A stretch of DNA of 29,982 nucleotides. Origin: UBA6183 sp046314755 (GTDB lineage Bacteria; Bacteroidota; Bacteroidia; UKL13-3). Location of the stretch: NCBI GenBank assembly GCA_046314755.1, contig JBKDBG010000045.1:1-29982 (forward strand). The letters are read 5' to 3'. The notes beneath the pieces were generated by a model. It did not search any database, was not told where the DNA came from, and saw only the letters and a list, made by a program, of their open reading frames with translations. This document shows positions 5,969 through 15,479 of the stretch, one piece after another; the stretch's first letter is position 1, and the number at the start of each line of letters is the position of its first letter. The translations under genes were made by a program, and so were the position numbers.

Positions 5969-8575
5969 TTATTCTCCACGCAATTCAGCCAGTTTATCTT
6001 CCAATTGCATAATATCGGAAATGAGTACTTCACGGGCCTTACTTCCTTTAAACGGCCCCACAACTCCGGCTCTTTCCAGTTGATCAATAATACGTCCTGC
6101 TCTGTTGTAACCTAGGTTTAATTTACGTTGTAATAATGAAGTTGAACCTTGCTGGTGTTGCACAATAATATGTGCAGCTTCTTCAAACAAACTGTCTCTC
6201 TCACGCGGATCAAATTCTGCAGGACCATTTTCTCCATCGTCTTCGTTTCTAACCTCAGGCAATGGATAAGGTTCTTTACCGGTTTGTGAGCCAATAAAAT
6301 TGGCAATTCTTTCCACCTCCGGAGTATCCACAAAAGCACATTGTAAACGAATAATATCATTACCTACGGTGTATAACATATCACCTTTACCAATCAGCTG
6401 ATCGGCACCGTTTGCATCTAAAATGGTACGTGAATCAATTTTTTGTGAAACCCTAAAAGCCACACGAGCGGGGAAATTGGCTTTAATCATACCCGTAATT
6501 ACATTCACCGAAGGACGTTGGGTTGCCAAAATTAAATGAATACCAATAGCACGAGCCAATTGTGCTAAACGAGCAATTGGCATTTCAACTTCTTTACCTG
6601 CAGTCATCATCAAATCAGCAACCTCATCAATCACCACCACAATGTATGGTAAAAACCTGTGGGGCATTTTTTCGGTAGGCACCAATTTTCGGCTGATAAA
6701 TTTGGCATTATATTCTTTTAAATTACGAACCTGTGCATCTTTCAATAAATCATAACGGCTATCCATTTCAACACACAAAGAGTTGAGGGTATTTACCACC
6801 AATTTGGTATCGGTGATAATGGCATCCGCATCGCCAGGAATTTTAGCCAAAAAGTGTCGTTCAATGGTTTTGTAAATACTAAGCTCAACCTTTTTAGGGT
6901 CTACCAGCACAAACTTAATTTGCGAAGGATGCTTTTTATACAATAAAGAAACCAAGATAGTATTCAAACCCACTGATTTACCTTGACCTGTTGCACCTGC
7001 CATAAGCAAATGAGGCATTTTAGCCAAATCGGCCACAAACACTTCGTTTTGTATGGTTTTACCAAAAGCCACCGGTAAATCCATTTCGGCATTTTGAAAT
7101 TTAATGCTGGCCAAAACTGAACGCATGCTTACCATCGCAGGCTTTTCATTGGGAACTTCAATACCAATGGTTCCTCTGCCCGGAATTGGCGCAATAATAC
7201 GTATGCCCAATGCAGCCAAACTCAAGGCAATATCATCTTCAAGGTTTTTAATTTTTGCAATACGAACTCCATCCTGCGGAACAATTTCATATAATGTAAC
7301 TGTTGGGCCAATGGTTGCTGATATTTTTTTGATACCTATGTTATAGTTTTTCAAGGTATCCTCAATCATTTTGGTTTTTATCTGCAATTCGGCACTTTCA
7401 ACCGTATTTTTTGCCTCACCGTAATCATTCAACAACTCCAAAGTAGGAAATTGATATTTGCTGTAATCCAAGGTAGGGTCGTAATCCGAATCCAATGTGC
7501 CGTATTCAGGCAGTTCGGTTAATTCTTCTTCTTCGGGTGTTTCTTGTACTTCAAGTATCAATCCGCTGTCGGTAGTCAGTACGGTATTAATGGGCTCTTC
7601 AACAGTAACCACTGGAGTAAGCGGAATTTCTACAGGATGAGGAATTTCTATTTCGGGCAAAAGTTCTTCTTCAATCATTGGTTCCGGCTCTGTTTGCATT
7701 GGCAATTCAAGTTCTTCAACCAATTGCTCAGGAACTTCTTCCATCACATTTTCTTTTACTTTCAACACAAAATCATCAGGGTTTAACGCTTCCTCTTCTG
7801 CAGCAGAAGCTTCACCCCCAGCAGCTATTGCTGCAGTTGTGGCTAAAATGGTGCCTTTATTAGAGTCGCTTTCATCCTCGTTGGTTTCGGCTTTTACAGC
7901 AGTTAAAGGTTTGGGTTCATAAAATTTAATATTGAACACTGCAACCAAAAACACCAATAAATAAAACAAAAGCGCAACCGAGGTACCCGCAAGTCCGATT
8001 AATCCTTTTAAATACAAATACCCGAAATGGCCGAATGCCCCGCCTAATATTTGCCAACTGTTGTTAAAAATCAAACCCAATACCACCGATAACCAAATCA
8101 CAATAAAAAAACTGTAACGAACTGTTTTTAAAATTGGAAGCGGTGTGGTATCGGTGAGCAGTTTAATGCCCAATAAGCCAAAAATCAATACAAACGCAAA
8201 AGAAGCTATTCCAAAAGCTTTGTACATGAATACATAACCCATCCACGCACCAAGTTTACCTAAAATATTTTCAGCAGCATCCGGAGTATTTTCAATAAAT
8301 AAACTCCAAGTCATTCCTTTGGCAATACTTTGATCATATTGCCAAGTAAATACAAATGAACCAAATGAAAAGGCCATAAAAACCGACAAAAGCATAAAGC
8401 CTAAGCCTGATATTTTGATGAATCGCTCGTCCTTTAAAAAAGCGAATCGAGTTTTGGCTACAGGCTCTTTCCCTTTTTTATCGGTTGGCTTAGGTTCTTC
8501 AAAAAATTCCTCCTTTGTAAAATCCTTGGGCTCACTTCCAATCGGGCTGATTATGTTTTGTTTAGGCTTTTTCAT
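5969..8575 (-). CDS. ftsK: DNA translocase FtsK
   Basis: An 868-residue FtsK/SpoIIIE translocase that pumps DNA at the division septum and, in characterised systems, activates XerCD recombination at dif. Four membrane helices occupy about residues 55-215. A Glu/Pro-rich acidic linker runs to about 380. The motor follows, with Walker A GATGQGKSV near 528-536, Walker B IVVVIDEVADLM near 641-652 and the ATQRPSVNVITG stretch. The C-terminal gamma winged helix (about 800-868) carries LLQRKLNLGYNRAGRIIDQL. The length is normal for the phylum. The gene is alone on its strand, with its stop codon directly adjacent to that of the preceding plus-strand gene. An orphan xerD-like gene lies further along in the window. 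Confidence 0.97.
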   Translation of the reverse strand: MKKPKQNIISPIGSEPKDFTKEEFFEEPKPTDKKGKEPVAKTRFAFLKDERFIKISGLGFMLLSVFMAFSFGSFVFTWQYDQSIAKGMTWSLFIENTPDAAENILGKLGAWMGYVFMYKAFGIASFAFVLIFGLLGIKLLTDTTPLPILKTVRYSFFIVIWLSVVLGLIFNNSWQILGGAFGHFGYLYLKGLIGLAGTSVALLFYLLVFLVAVFNIKFYEPKPLTAVKAETNEDESDSNKGTILATTAAIAAGGEASAAEEEALNPDDFVLKVKENVMEEVPEQLVEELELPMQTEPEPMIEEELLPEIEIPHPVEIPLTPVVTVEEPINTVLTTDSGLILEVQETPEEEELTELPEYGTLDSDYDPTLDYSKYQFPTLELLNDYGEAKNTVESAELQIKTKMIEDTLKNYNIGIKKISATIGPTVTLYEIVPQDGVRIAKIKNLEDDIALSLAALGIRIIAPIPGRGTIGIEVPNEKPAMVSMRSVLASIKFQNAEMDLPVAFGKTIQNEVFVADLAKMPHLLMAGATGQGKSVGLNTILVSLLYKKHPSQIKFVLVDPKKVELSIYKTIERHFLAKIPGDADAIITDTKLVVNTLNSLCVEMDSRYDLLKDAQVRNLKEYNAKFISRKLVPTEKMPHRFLPYIVVVIDEVADLMMTAGKEVEMPIARLAQLARAIGIHLILATQRPSVNVITGMIKANFPARVAFRVSQKIDSRTILDANGADQLIGKGDMLYTVGNDIIRLQCAFVDTPEVERIANFIGSQTGKEPYPLPEVRNEDDGENGPAEFDPRERDSLFEEAAHIIVQHQQGSTSLLQRKLNLGYNRAGRIIDQLERAGVVGPFKGSKAREVLISDIMQLEDKLAELRGE

Positions 8576-8585
8576 TCTAATCTAA

Positions 8586-8617
8586 CAAAAATAAGGTTCA
8601 AAGGCAGCTAAAAGCAA
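8586..8617 (-). promoter_or_regulatory. Candidate promoter for ftsK
   Basis: On the minus strand, TTG (8617-8615) is followed after 21 bases by TATTTTTG (8593-8586), an exact TAnnTTTG box. The box ends ten bases before the ftsK ATG at 8575, so the leader would be only a few bases long. Confidence 0.45.
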
Positions 8618-8683
8618 TTAGTTACTCACCTTTGCACAATGCATGGGTATTGAATGACATATTTTAAAAACACTTCTTACATT

Positions 8684-8691
8684 TACTTTTG
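8684..8691 (+). promoter_or_regulatory. Candidate -7 box for the methylmalonyl-CoA mutase run
   Basis: TACTTTTG matches TAnnTTTG exactly and lies 52 bases upstream of the ATG at 8744. The -33 region at the usual distance reads TTTTA rather than TTTG, so the match is partial. It is the only good box between ftsK and the plus-strand run. Confidence 0.4.
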
Positions 8692-8743
8692 CTTAAGCGG
8701 TTATTGTGCTTAAATTCGTGCGGCTTTATTATTGGCAATTATC

Positions 8744-9286
8744 ATGGACAAACCGGATTACATTTTATCATTACTAGAAGTATTAAAGTATTTAATTCCT
8801 GCGCTTGTGGTGTTCCTTGTGGTTCAATACATGCTGAAAAACTTTTTCGACAATGAATACCGAAGAAGACAAATGAGCTTGAAATTGGAAACCAATAAAA
8901 TGATAACGCCCATTAAGTTACAAGCGTATGAGCGAGTGGTTATTTTAATGGAAAGAATGAGCCCGAATAACTTAATTTTTAGGGTTATGGTGCAAGGCAT
9001 GAGTGCAACACAACTTAAAATTGCGTTGATTCAGGATATCAATAATGAATTTAATCACAATGTTTCTCAGCAAATTTATGTATCACCGCAAGCTTGGCAA
9101 ATGGTGCGTATTGCTAAAGAAGAAATGATTAACATCATCAACACAGCATACAGCCGACTTGGCCCGAACTCCGTTGGTATTGATTTAAGTAAAGCCATAT
9201 TTGAAACCATGATGCAAATGGAAAACATTCCTACGAACAAAGCATTAGATTTTTTAAGAAAAGAGTTCCATTTGTTATTTGATTAA
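8744..9286 (+). CDS. Conserved membrane-anchored protein beside methylmalonyl-CoA mutase
   Basis: The 180-residue protein starts at the ATG of MDKPDYILSLLEVLKYLIP; a TTG four codons upstream is in frame but less likely. One membrane helix spans about residues 13-35 (LKYLIPALVVFLVVQYML). The remainder is soluble and helical, with KLETNKMITPIKLQAYERVVILMERM, where phase and charge suggest an amphipathic helix or short coiled coil. It resembles an uncharacterised Bacteroidota family (I believe DUF7935) often found next to the mutase genes. It starts the plus-strand run and ends 11 bases before mutA, so a role near the mutase or its membrane environment is plausible but unproven. Confidence 0.75.
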   Translation: MDKPDYILSLLEVLKYLIPALVVFLVVQYMLKNFFDNEYRRRQMSLKLETNKMITPIKLQAYERVVILMERMSPNNLIFRVMVQGMSATQLKIALIQDINNEFNHNVSQQIYVSPQAWQMVRIAKEEMINIINTAYSRLGPNSVGIDLSKAIFETMMQMENIPTNKALDFLRKEFHLLFD

Positions 9287-9297
9287 TACATTGTGCA

Positions 9298-10647
9298 ATG
9301 ACTCATCAAACATTATTTTCCGAATTCAGTCCTATAACACAAGAGCAATGGATTGCCCGGTGTATTAAAGATTTGAAAGGGAAAGATTTTACCGAATTAA
9401 ACTATACCACACCTGATGGCATCACCATCAAACCTTTTTACACGGAAGAAGATATTAATCAAATCAACACCACTCCATTGTTTAACCACACCAATTGGAA
9501 TATTTGTGTTGAAATTGACGGTACTAACGAAGTAGAAGGAAACAAACAAGCCTTACATGCCTTAAAACAAGGTGCTGATAGTTTGTTATTTTATGTGAAT
9601 GATCATTGCAACCTGCTACAATTACTTCAACACATTCAAACAGAAATTCTTCAGTTACATTTTGTGGTTGATGGTAACGCAATAAAATTTTTATCAAACC
9701 TCCGCCAACAAGTAAATACAAAGCACTATAACATTAATATAGATTTTGTAGAGCAATTACTACGTACAGGTGTATACCGAAAAAACCTGGGAGAAGATTT
9801 GGCCGAACAAAATGAAATAACTGTACAAACACATACCCTCATTATCAATGGAAATATTTACCATAATTCAGGTGCAACAAGTGCTTATGAAATTGGTTGT
9901 ATTTTAGCTCATTTGAATGTTTATTTAAACAATCAATCCTTTGATATCAATGCAATTCAAAATGTTCAATTGAACGTTGCTTGTGGCGAAAACTACTTTT
10001 TTGAAATTGCAAAATTGCGTGCACTTAGAAAAGTAATGAACCGGTTATTTGAGGTACAAGAATTAAATCCTGTTCAACTACATATTCATGCCGAAACTTC
10101 AACACGTTATTTAACGGCATTTGATGTACATAACAATTTATTACGTAACACCACAGCGGCAATGGCTGCGGTAACCGGAGGGTGTAACAGTTTAAGCATA
10201 AAACCGCACACACAAGTATTTGCAGGTTATGATGAGCAGGCACAACGTTTTGCTATCAACATTCAACACTTGCTTAAAGCGGAAAGTTATTTTGATAAAG
10301 TTGCAGATATAAGTGCAGGTGCCTTTTATATTGAAAATTTAACCGAAACCTTAGCACAAAAAGGTTGGGAATATTTTACAGCAATTGAAACAGAAGGTGG
10401 CTTATTAAGTTCACTCCAAAACCAAACCATTCAAAATAAAATAGAGGCTTTTGCTGCTATTGAACAACAAGCCTTTGATGCAGGTGAATTAATATTGGTT
10501 GGCACAAATAAATTCCCTAACGTAAACGAAACCCTCACTCAAAAAATGATTTGGGATGAGCCCAAACCTGCAGGCACAATTAAACCTTTGTTCCCGCATA
10601 GATTGGCTCAGAAAAATGAAATTGAACGCCAACAAGCTAATGTGTAA
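9298..10647 (+). CDS. mutA: Methylmalonyl-CoA mutase small subunit
   Basis: A 449-residue homologue of the beta (small) subunit of adenosylcobalamin-dependent methylmalonyl-CoA mutase, which pairs with MutB to interconvert methylmalonyl-CoA and succinyl-CoA. Recognisable parts are the N-terminal EQWIARCIKDLKGKDFTELN, the TIM-barrel segments SGATSAYEIGCILAHLN and FFEIAKLRALRKVMNRLFEV, and MAAVTGGCNSLSIKPH. The protein stops after the barrel and has no C-terminal B12-binding DxHxxG domain, as expected for a noncatalytic small subunit of reduced length. It begins 11 bases after the membrane protein gene and ends 7 bases before mutB, indicating co-transcription. Confidence 0.93.
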   Translation: MTHQTLFSEFSPITQEQWIARCIKDLKGKDFTELNYTTPDGITIKPFYTEEDINQINTTPLFNHTNWNICVEIDGTNEVEGNKQALHALKQGADSLLFYVNDHCNLLQLLQHIQTEILQLHFVVDGNAIKFLSNLRQQVNTKHYNINIDFVEQLLRTGVYRKNLGEDLAEQNEITVQTHTLIINGNIYHNSGATSAYEIGCILAHLNVYLNNQSFDINAIQNVQLNVACGENYFFEIAKLRALRKVMNRLFEVQELNPVQLHIHAETSTRYLTAFDVHNNLLRNTTAAMAAVTGGCNSLSIKPHTQVFAGYDEQAQRFAINIQHLLKAESYFDKVADISAGAFYIENLTETLAQKGWEYFTAIETEGGLLSSLQNQTIQNKIEAFAAIEQQAFDAGELILVGTNKFPNVNETLTQKMIWDEPKPAGTIKPLFPHRLAQKNEIERQQANV

Positions 10648-10654
10648 GTGAGCC

Positions 10655-12787
10655 ATGAGAAAAAATTTTAGTAACATTTCCTATCAAACATCAGCACCGG
10701 AAACAATCGTTCAAAATGCTGAACCATTTATATCGGCTGAACAAATTGAAATAAAATCGAATTATAGTCCGGCAGATTCGGCAAAACTCACTCATGTAAA
10801 CTTTGCAGCAGGGATTCCTCCTTTTTTAAGAGGCCCCTACTCTACCATGTATGCCAACAATCCTTGGACCATTCGCCAATATGCAGGATTTTCAACTGCC
10901 GAAGAATCAAATGCTTTTTATCGCAGAAATTTAGCTGCAGGTCAAAAAGGGTTATCTGTTGCATTTGACTTGGCTACTCACCGCGGATACGACAGCGACC
11001 ATGAACGCGTAGTAGGTGATGTAGGTAAAGCCGGAGTTGCTATTGATTCGGTGCTTGATATGAAAATCTTGTTCGACCAAATACCGCTTGATGTGATGTC
11101 AGTTTCAATGACCATGAATGGTGCTGTTTTACCTATCATGGCATTTTACATTGTTACGGCCGAAGAACAAGGTGTTAATATGGATAAGTTAAGCGGCACT
11201 ATTCAAAATGATATTCTAAAAGAATTCATGGTGCGCAACACGTACATTTATCCGCCTGCTCCATCCATGAAAATCATAGCTGATATTTTTGAATTCACTT
11301 CGCAAAAAATGCCGAAGTTTAATTCAATCAGTATCTCAGGGTATCACATGCAAGAGGCAGGAGCTACGGCCGATATTGAATTGGCATACACCTTAGCCGA
11401 TGGATTAGAATACATCAGAACAGGGTTACAAGCCGGACTAGATATTGATAGTTTTGCGCCTCGACTTTCGTTTTTTTGGGCGATAGGCATGAACCATTAT
11501 ATGGAAATTGCCAAGATGCGAGCGGCACGCATGTTATGGGCGAAAATGGTTAAACAATTCAATCCGAAAAATGATAAATCATTGGCATTAAGAACCCATT
11601 GTCAAACCTCGGGATGGAGCTTAACCGAGCAAGATCCGTTTAACAATGTGGCGCGCACCAATATTGAAGCCATGGCTGCCGCATTAGGCCATACGCAAAG
11701 TTTACACACCAATGCATTGGATGAAGCCATTGCTTTGCCAACCGATTTTTCGGCACGTATTGCGCGGAATACCCAACTTTGCTTGCAATTAGAAACCAAT
11801 ATTTGCAAAAATGTTGATCCATGGGGTGGCTCACATTATGTGGAATCACTTACCAATGAACTTGCACAAAAAGCTTGGAAATTAATTGAAGAAGTGGAAT
11901 CTCTTGGTGGTATGGCCAAAGCCATTGAAACCGGAATTCCTAAAATGCGAATTGAAGAAGCAGCAGCAAAAAAACAAGCCCGAATTGATAGTGGGAAAGA
12001 TATTATTGTAGGTGTAAATTTATATCAATCTGAACAACAAGCCAACATTGAAACACTTGAGGTTGATAATACCAAAGTGCGTGAATCCCAAATTTTACGT
12101 TTACAAAAATTAAAACAAGAACGCAACCAAACACAAGTGGACGAAGCCTTACAAGCCATTACAACTGCTTGCGAAACCGGTAACGGAAACTTATTGGAGT
12201 TGGCCATTGATGCTGCTCGTAAAAGAGCCACACTCGGTGAAATTTCAATGGCTTGTGAAAAGGTGTTTGGAAGATATCAGGCAAATATTCGCTCCATTGC
12301 AGGCGTATACTCTAAAGAAATTTCTATGGATTCAAACTTTATAGACGCGCGAAAATTAGCAGATGAATTTGCATCATTAGATGGAAGAAGGCCAAGAATA
12401 ATGGTAGCTAAAATGGGGCAAGACGGTCATGACCGAGGTGCAAAAGTAATTTCAACCAGCTTTGCCGACATGGGTTTTGATGTAGATATCGGGCCTTTGT
12501 TTCAAACGCCTTACGAGGCTGCTAAACAAGCCGTAGAAAATGATGTGCATATTTTAGGTGTATCAAGCCTAGCCGGTGGACATAAAACATTGGTTCCACA
12601 AGTGATTGAAGAACTTAAAAAATTTGGAAGAGAAGACATCATGGTGGTGGCAGGTGGTGTGATACCTCCACAAGATTATGAATTTTTGTATGAGGCAGGA
12701 GTGAGTGCCATATTCGGCCCCGGAACAATTATCGCAAAAGCGGCACAAGATATTTTACACAAACTAATTAATAACGCCAACACTTAA
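10655..12787 (+). CDS. mutB: Methylmalonyl-CoA mutase large (catalytic) subunit
   Basis: The 710-residue catalytic subunit uses adenosylcobalamin to rearrange methylmalonyl-CoA to succinyl-CoA and back, linking propionate, odd-chain fat and branched amino-acid breakdown to the TCA cycle. The N-terminal arm (GIPPFLRGPYSTMYANNPWT) wraps the barrel. The TIM barrel contains GLSVAFDLATHRGYDSDHE, FWSAIGMN-like FFWAIGMNHYMEIAKMRAAR and RTHCQTSGWSLTEQDPFNN. The C-terminal B12 domain shows the base-off/His-on motif D590-G-H592-D-R-G595, then SSLAGGHKTL and VVAGGVIPPQDY; His592 is the expected cobalt ligand. All key residues are present and the length is normal. MeaB follows after one base. Confidence 0.97.
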   Translation: MRKNFSNISYQTSAPETIVQNAEPFISAEQIEIKSNYSPADSAKLTHVNFAAGIPPFLRGPYSTMYANNPWTIRQYAGFSTAEESNAFYRRNLAAGQKGLSVAFDLATHRGYDSDHERVVGDVGKAGVAIDSVLDMKILFDQIPLDVMSVSMTMNGAVLPIMAFYIVTAEEQGVNMDKLSGTIQNDILKEFMVRNTYIYPPAPSMKIIADIFEFTSQKMPKFNSISISGYHMQEAGATADIELAYTLADGLEYIRTGLQAGLDIDSFAPRLSFFWAIGMNHYMEIAKMRAARMLWAKMVKQFNPKNDKSLALRTHCQTSGWSLTEQDPFNNVARTNIEAMAAALGHTQSLHTNALDEAIALPTDFSARIARNTQLCLQLETNICKNVDPWGGSHYVESLTNELAQKAWKLIEEVESLGGMAKAIETGIPKMRIEEAAAKKQARIDSGKDIIVGVNLYQSEQQANIETLEVDNTKVRESQILRLQKLKQERNQTQVDEALQAITTACETGNGNLLELAIDAARKRATLGEISMACEKVFGRYQANIRSIAGVYSKEISMDSNFIDARKLADEFASLDGRRPRIMVAKMGQDGHDRGAKVISTSFADMGFDVDIGPLFQTPYEAAKQAVENDVHILGVSSLAGGHKTLVPQVIEELKKFGREDIMVVAGGVIPPQDYEFLYEAGVSAIFGPGTIIAKAAQDILHKLINNANT

Positions 12788-12788
12788 T

Positions 12789-13787
12789 TTGAAAAACCAA
12801 CTTGCCATATCGCAATACATGGATGGAATTACCCAAGGCAATATTGCCATTATTGGTAAAGCCATTACGTTGGTTGAAAGTTCTTTGCCTGCTCATCAAG
12901 AATTGGCGCAACAAATTATTGAACTGTGTTTACCGCTATCAGGTAACTCCATTCGTATTGGAATTACCGGGGTGCCCGGTGTAGGTAAAAGTTCATTTAT
13001 TGAAAAATTTGGTTTGCACCTAATTGAAGCGGAGCAAAAAAAAGTAGCGGTATTGGCCATCGATCCAAGCAGCAGTATTACGGGCGGGAGTATTCTGGGT
13101 GATAAAACAAGAATGGACAAACTATCTGTTCACCCGAATGCCTTTATCCGACCAACTGCCGCAGGTGATTCACTAGGCGGTGTTGCCAGAAAAACACGTG
13201 AAAGCATTTATATCTGTGAAGCTGCAGGTTTTGATACGATTTTAATAGAGACTGTGGGTGTTGGTCAATCCGAAACTGCGGTTCATTCCATGGTTGATTT
13301 TTTCTTGTTACTGATGCTATCAGGCGCAGGAGATGAATTGCAAGGAATAAAGCGCGGCATTATGGAAATGGCCGATGCCTTAGTAATAACAAAAGCAGAT
13401 GGTGATAATGCCATGAAAGCAAAAACTGCCGCTGTTGAGTACAAACGTGCCATGCATTTGCTTCCACCTCACACAGCAGGTTGGATTGCCGAAACAACAA
13501 CGTGTTCATCACTCACAGGCGAGGGCATGGAAGAAATTTGGAATATCATTGAAAAATATTTTCGTCATTGCACTTCAAACGGTTTTATTCAACATAAAAG
13601 AACGGAACAAGCCAGGTATTGGATGGATGAAACCATACAAAACGAGTTAAAGCAACTATTTTTTGAACATCCTGAAGTAAGAAGCAATTACCCGTTGTTG
13701 CTTAAACAACTGGATGATGGTAATATTACCTCCTACCAAGCAGCCCATAAAATAATTGCATTATTCAAAGCCGCATTACGGGCATAA
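12789..13787 (+). CDS. meaB: MeaB/ArgK G-protein chaperone of methylmalonyl-CoA mutase
   Basis: The P-loop GTPase MeaB (human MMAA) gates cofactor loading and protects the mutase from inactivation. Walker A is GVPGVGKSS at 61-69; DPSSSITGGSILGDKTRM, ETVGVGQSE and the base-specificity element ITKADGDN follow in order, then the C-terminal dimerisation arm. The length is 332 residues. The start used is TTG one base after the mutB stop; an in-frame ATG 10 codons later (12819, MDGITQGNIAIIGKAITLVE) would also give a full GTPase domain and is a real alternative. The tight coupling to mutB fits the known complex. Confidence 0.95.
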   Translation: MKNQLAISQYMDGITQGNIAIIGKAITLVESSLPAHQELAQQIIELCLPLSGNSIRIGITGVPGVGKSSFIEKFGLHLIEAEQKKVAVLAIDPSSSITGGSILGDKTRMDKLSVHPNAFIRPTAAGDSLGGVARKTRESIYICEAAGFDTILIETVGVGQSETAVHSMVDFFLLLMLSGAGDELQGIKRGIMEMADALVITKADGDNAMKAKTAAVEYKRAMHLLPPHTAGWIAETTTCSSLTGEGMEEIWNIIEKYFRHCTSNGFIQHKRTEQARYWMDETIQNELKQLFFEHPEVRSNYPLLLKQLDDGNITSYQAAHKIIALFKAALRA

Positions 13788-13795
13788 TACATCAT

Positions 13796-14554
13796 ATGAG
13801 TATGAACTTAAATCAAAACTCAAAAAAAATACTATTCCTGCTTTGGGTGATTTTAGGTATATGGAGTTGTAAAAACACCTACACCCTCTCTCGTAACGAA
13901 GCACAAAATATCAGCATCAATCAACAACAACTGAAGGCAATTGACAGCAATTTGGTTAATACGATTTTACCTTATAAACAAAAGTTGGATGCGCAAATGA
14001 ACGAGGTAATAGGTTTGGCTGAGCAAGAACTAAAAAAAGAATTACCCGATGGTTCGCTAGGCAATTTTGTAGCCGATGCCTGCTTAACCCATGCTCAAAA
14101 ACTATACAGCAACACCATTGATTTTTGTGTATTGAATAATGGAGGAATTAGAATTCCATCAATCGCACAAGGCAATATTACGGTTGGTCGTATGTATGAG
14201 TTGATGCCTTTTGATAATAATTTAGAAGTAGTTATCTTAAATGGAGCTGATTGTGAATTGCTGTTCAATTGGATTGCAAAATGGAAAGGAGCCCCCGTAA
14301 GCGGATTAAGTATAGAACTAACCGTTGAAGGTTCATGGAAAAATGCCATGATTAATGGTGTACCTTTTAATAAAGATAAAACCTACACCATTGCCACCAC
14401 TGATTTTATTGCAAACGGTGGAGATGGTGCCGTAATGTTTAAAAATGGCGCACGTACTGCGATTAACTACAAGCTAAGAGACGCTTTGATTGAGTATGTG
14501 AAAAATAGAGAAACGATTAAAGCAAACAACAATGGCCGCATCAAACAAAATTAA
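13796..14554 (+). CDS. 5'-nucleotidase C-terminal domain lipoprotein
   Basis: At 252 residues this consists of the C-terminal substrate-binding domain of the UshA/5'-nucleotidase family without the metallophosphoesterase half. The N-terminus is a lipoprotein signal (KKILFLLWVILGIWSC, Cys25; Trp at -2 is unusual). Domain hallmarks are SLGNFVADACLTHA, LNNGGIRIPSIAQGNITVGR, YELMPFDNNLEVVILNG and TDFIANGGDG. The catalytic half is the next gene, which overlaps this one by 23 bases in another frame, so the two chains probably meet in the envelope to form one enzyme. It starts 8 bases after meaB. A start at the second ATG (13802) is equally possible. Confidence 0.88.
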   Translation: MSMNLNQNSKKILFLLWVILGIWSCKNTYTLSRNEAQNISINQQQLKAIDSNLVNTILPYKQKLDAQMNEVIGLAEQELKKELPDGSLGNFVADACLTHAQKLYSNTIDFCVLNNGGIRIPSIAQGNITVGRMYELMPFDNNLEVVILNGADCELLFNWIAKWKGAPVSGLSIELTVEGSWKNAMINGVPFNKDKTYTIATTDFIANGGDGAVMFKNGARTAINYKLRDALIEYVKNRETIKANNNGRIKQN

Positions 14555-15479
14555 CCGGAGAAACTTTATTGTTACAGGCGCAAAATTTGGTGCATTAGGT
14601 TTACTAAGCACTTTACCCGAATTCGTTCAAGCCAAATCAAAAACCAAACAAATAACCATATTGCATACCAACGATTGGCACAGCCGTATTGAACCCTTTC
14701 CGTCTGATGCAGGCAAAAACGCAGGACTTGGCGGAGCAGCAACTCGTGCGGCACTCATTCAAAAAATTAGAGAAGAACAGCCAAACGTTATATTATTAGA
14801 TGCAGGTGATATTTTTCAAGGTACGCCTTACTTTAACTTTTTTGAAGGAGAATTAGAATACAAACTCATGTCGGCCATGGGGTATGATGCTGCAACATTA
14901 GGCAATCACGATTTTGACAACGGGATTGAGGGCATTGTAAACCAGCTTCAACATGCAAACTTCGACTTGATTAACTGTAACTATAATTTCTCGGGAACTT
15001 TGTTGGAAGCAAAGGTGAAACCCTATAAAATTATTCAGAAAAACGGCATTAAGATTGGTATTACCGGAGTTGGTATTGATTTGAAAGGGTTGGTTTCCGA
15101 TGAGTTATTCGGAAACATCATTTATACCGATCCGGTACAAAAAGCTTCAGACATGGCAAGGGAGTTAAAACAACAAAAAGGTTGCGATTTTGTAATTTGT
15201 TTGTCTCATTTAGGATTTGAATATCCGTCTGATAAAATAAGTGATAAAATATTAGCGCAAAAATCATCCAATATTGATTTAATTATTGGAGGACATACGC
15301 ATACCTTTTTACCCAAACCTATAATTGTAAAAAATACACTTAATCAGGATGTGATTGTAAATCAGGCCGGGTGGGCAGGTTTACAATTGGGCCGTATTGA
15401 TTTATTCTTTGACAAGGCTAAAAACCTTGTAAATACTGGACTTTCGGGGAATATGACGATTGGCGAAAAAAGTGTATAG
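14532..15479 (+). CDS. Metallophosphatase, catalytic half of a split 5'-nucleotidase
   Basis: The 315-residue protein carries the calcineurin-like catalytic domain of the 5'-nucleotidase family. Metal-binding motifs are all present: THTND-type HTND48WH50, DAGDIFQG (91-97), GNHD (124-127), SH at 225-226 and GGHTHTF with GHTH at 254-257. The N-terminus has a twin-arginine-like signal (NRRNFIVTGAKFGALGLLS, arginines 9 and 10), suggesting Tat export of a folded, metal-loaded protein, while its partner domain is a Sec lipoprotein. It lacks the C-terminal substrate-binding domain, which is encoded just upstream with a 23-base overlap. Expected activity is hydrolysis of nucleotides or related phosphate esters outside the cytoplasm. 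Confidence 0.9.
   Translation: MAASNKINRRNFIVTGAKFGALGLLSTLPEFVQAKSKTKQITILHTNDWHSRIEPFPSDAGKNAGLGGAATRAALIQKIREEQPNVILLDAGDIFQGTPYFNFFEGELEYKLMSAMGYDAATLGNHDFDNGIEGIVNQLQHANFDLINCNYNFSGTLLEAKVKPYKIIQKNGIKIGITGVGIDLKGLVSDELFGNIIYTDPVQKASDMARELKQQKGCDFVICLSHLGFEYPSDKISDKILAQKSSNIDLIIGGHTHTFLPKPIIVKNTLNQDVIVNQAGWAGLQLGRIDLFFDKAKNLVNTGLSGNMTIGEKSV

Noticed and set aside
7500..7800. Repeat-like Glu/Pro-rich stretch inside ftsK
   Set aside because: This is the low-complexity acidic linker normal for FtsK, not a true DNA repeat or a separate gene.
9298..10647. Truncated methylmalonyl-CoA mutase lacking the B12 domain
   Set aside because: A small subunit without DxHxxG is the normal form of the noncatalytic partner; mutB carries the full B12 domain.
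12789..12791. Wrong start for MeaB because it is TTG
   Set aside because: The TTG sits one base after mutB and the extra ten residues are plausible, so it was kept; the ATG at 12819 is noted as an alternative.
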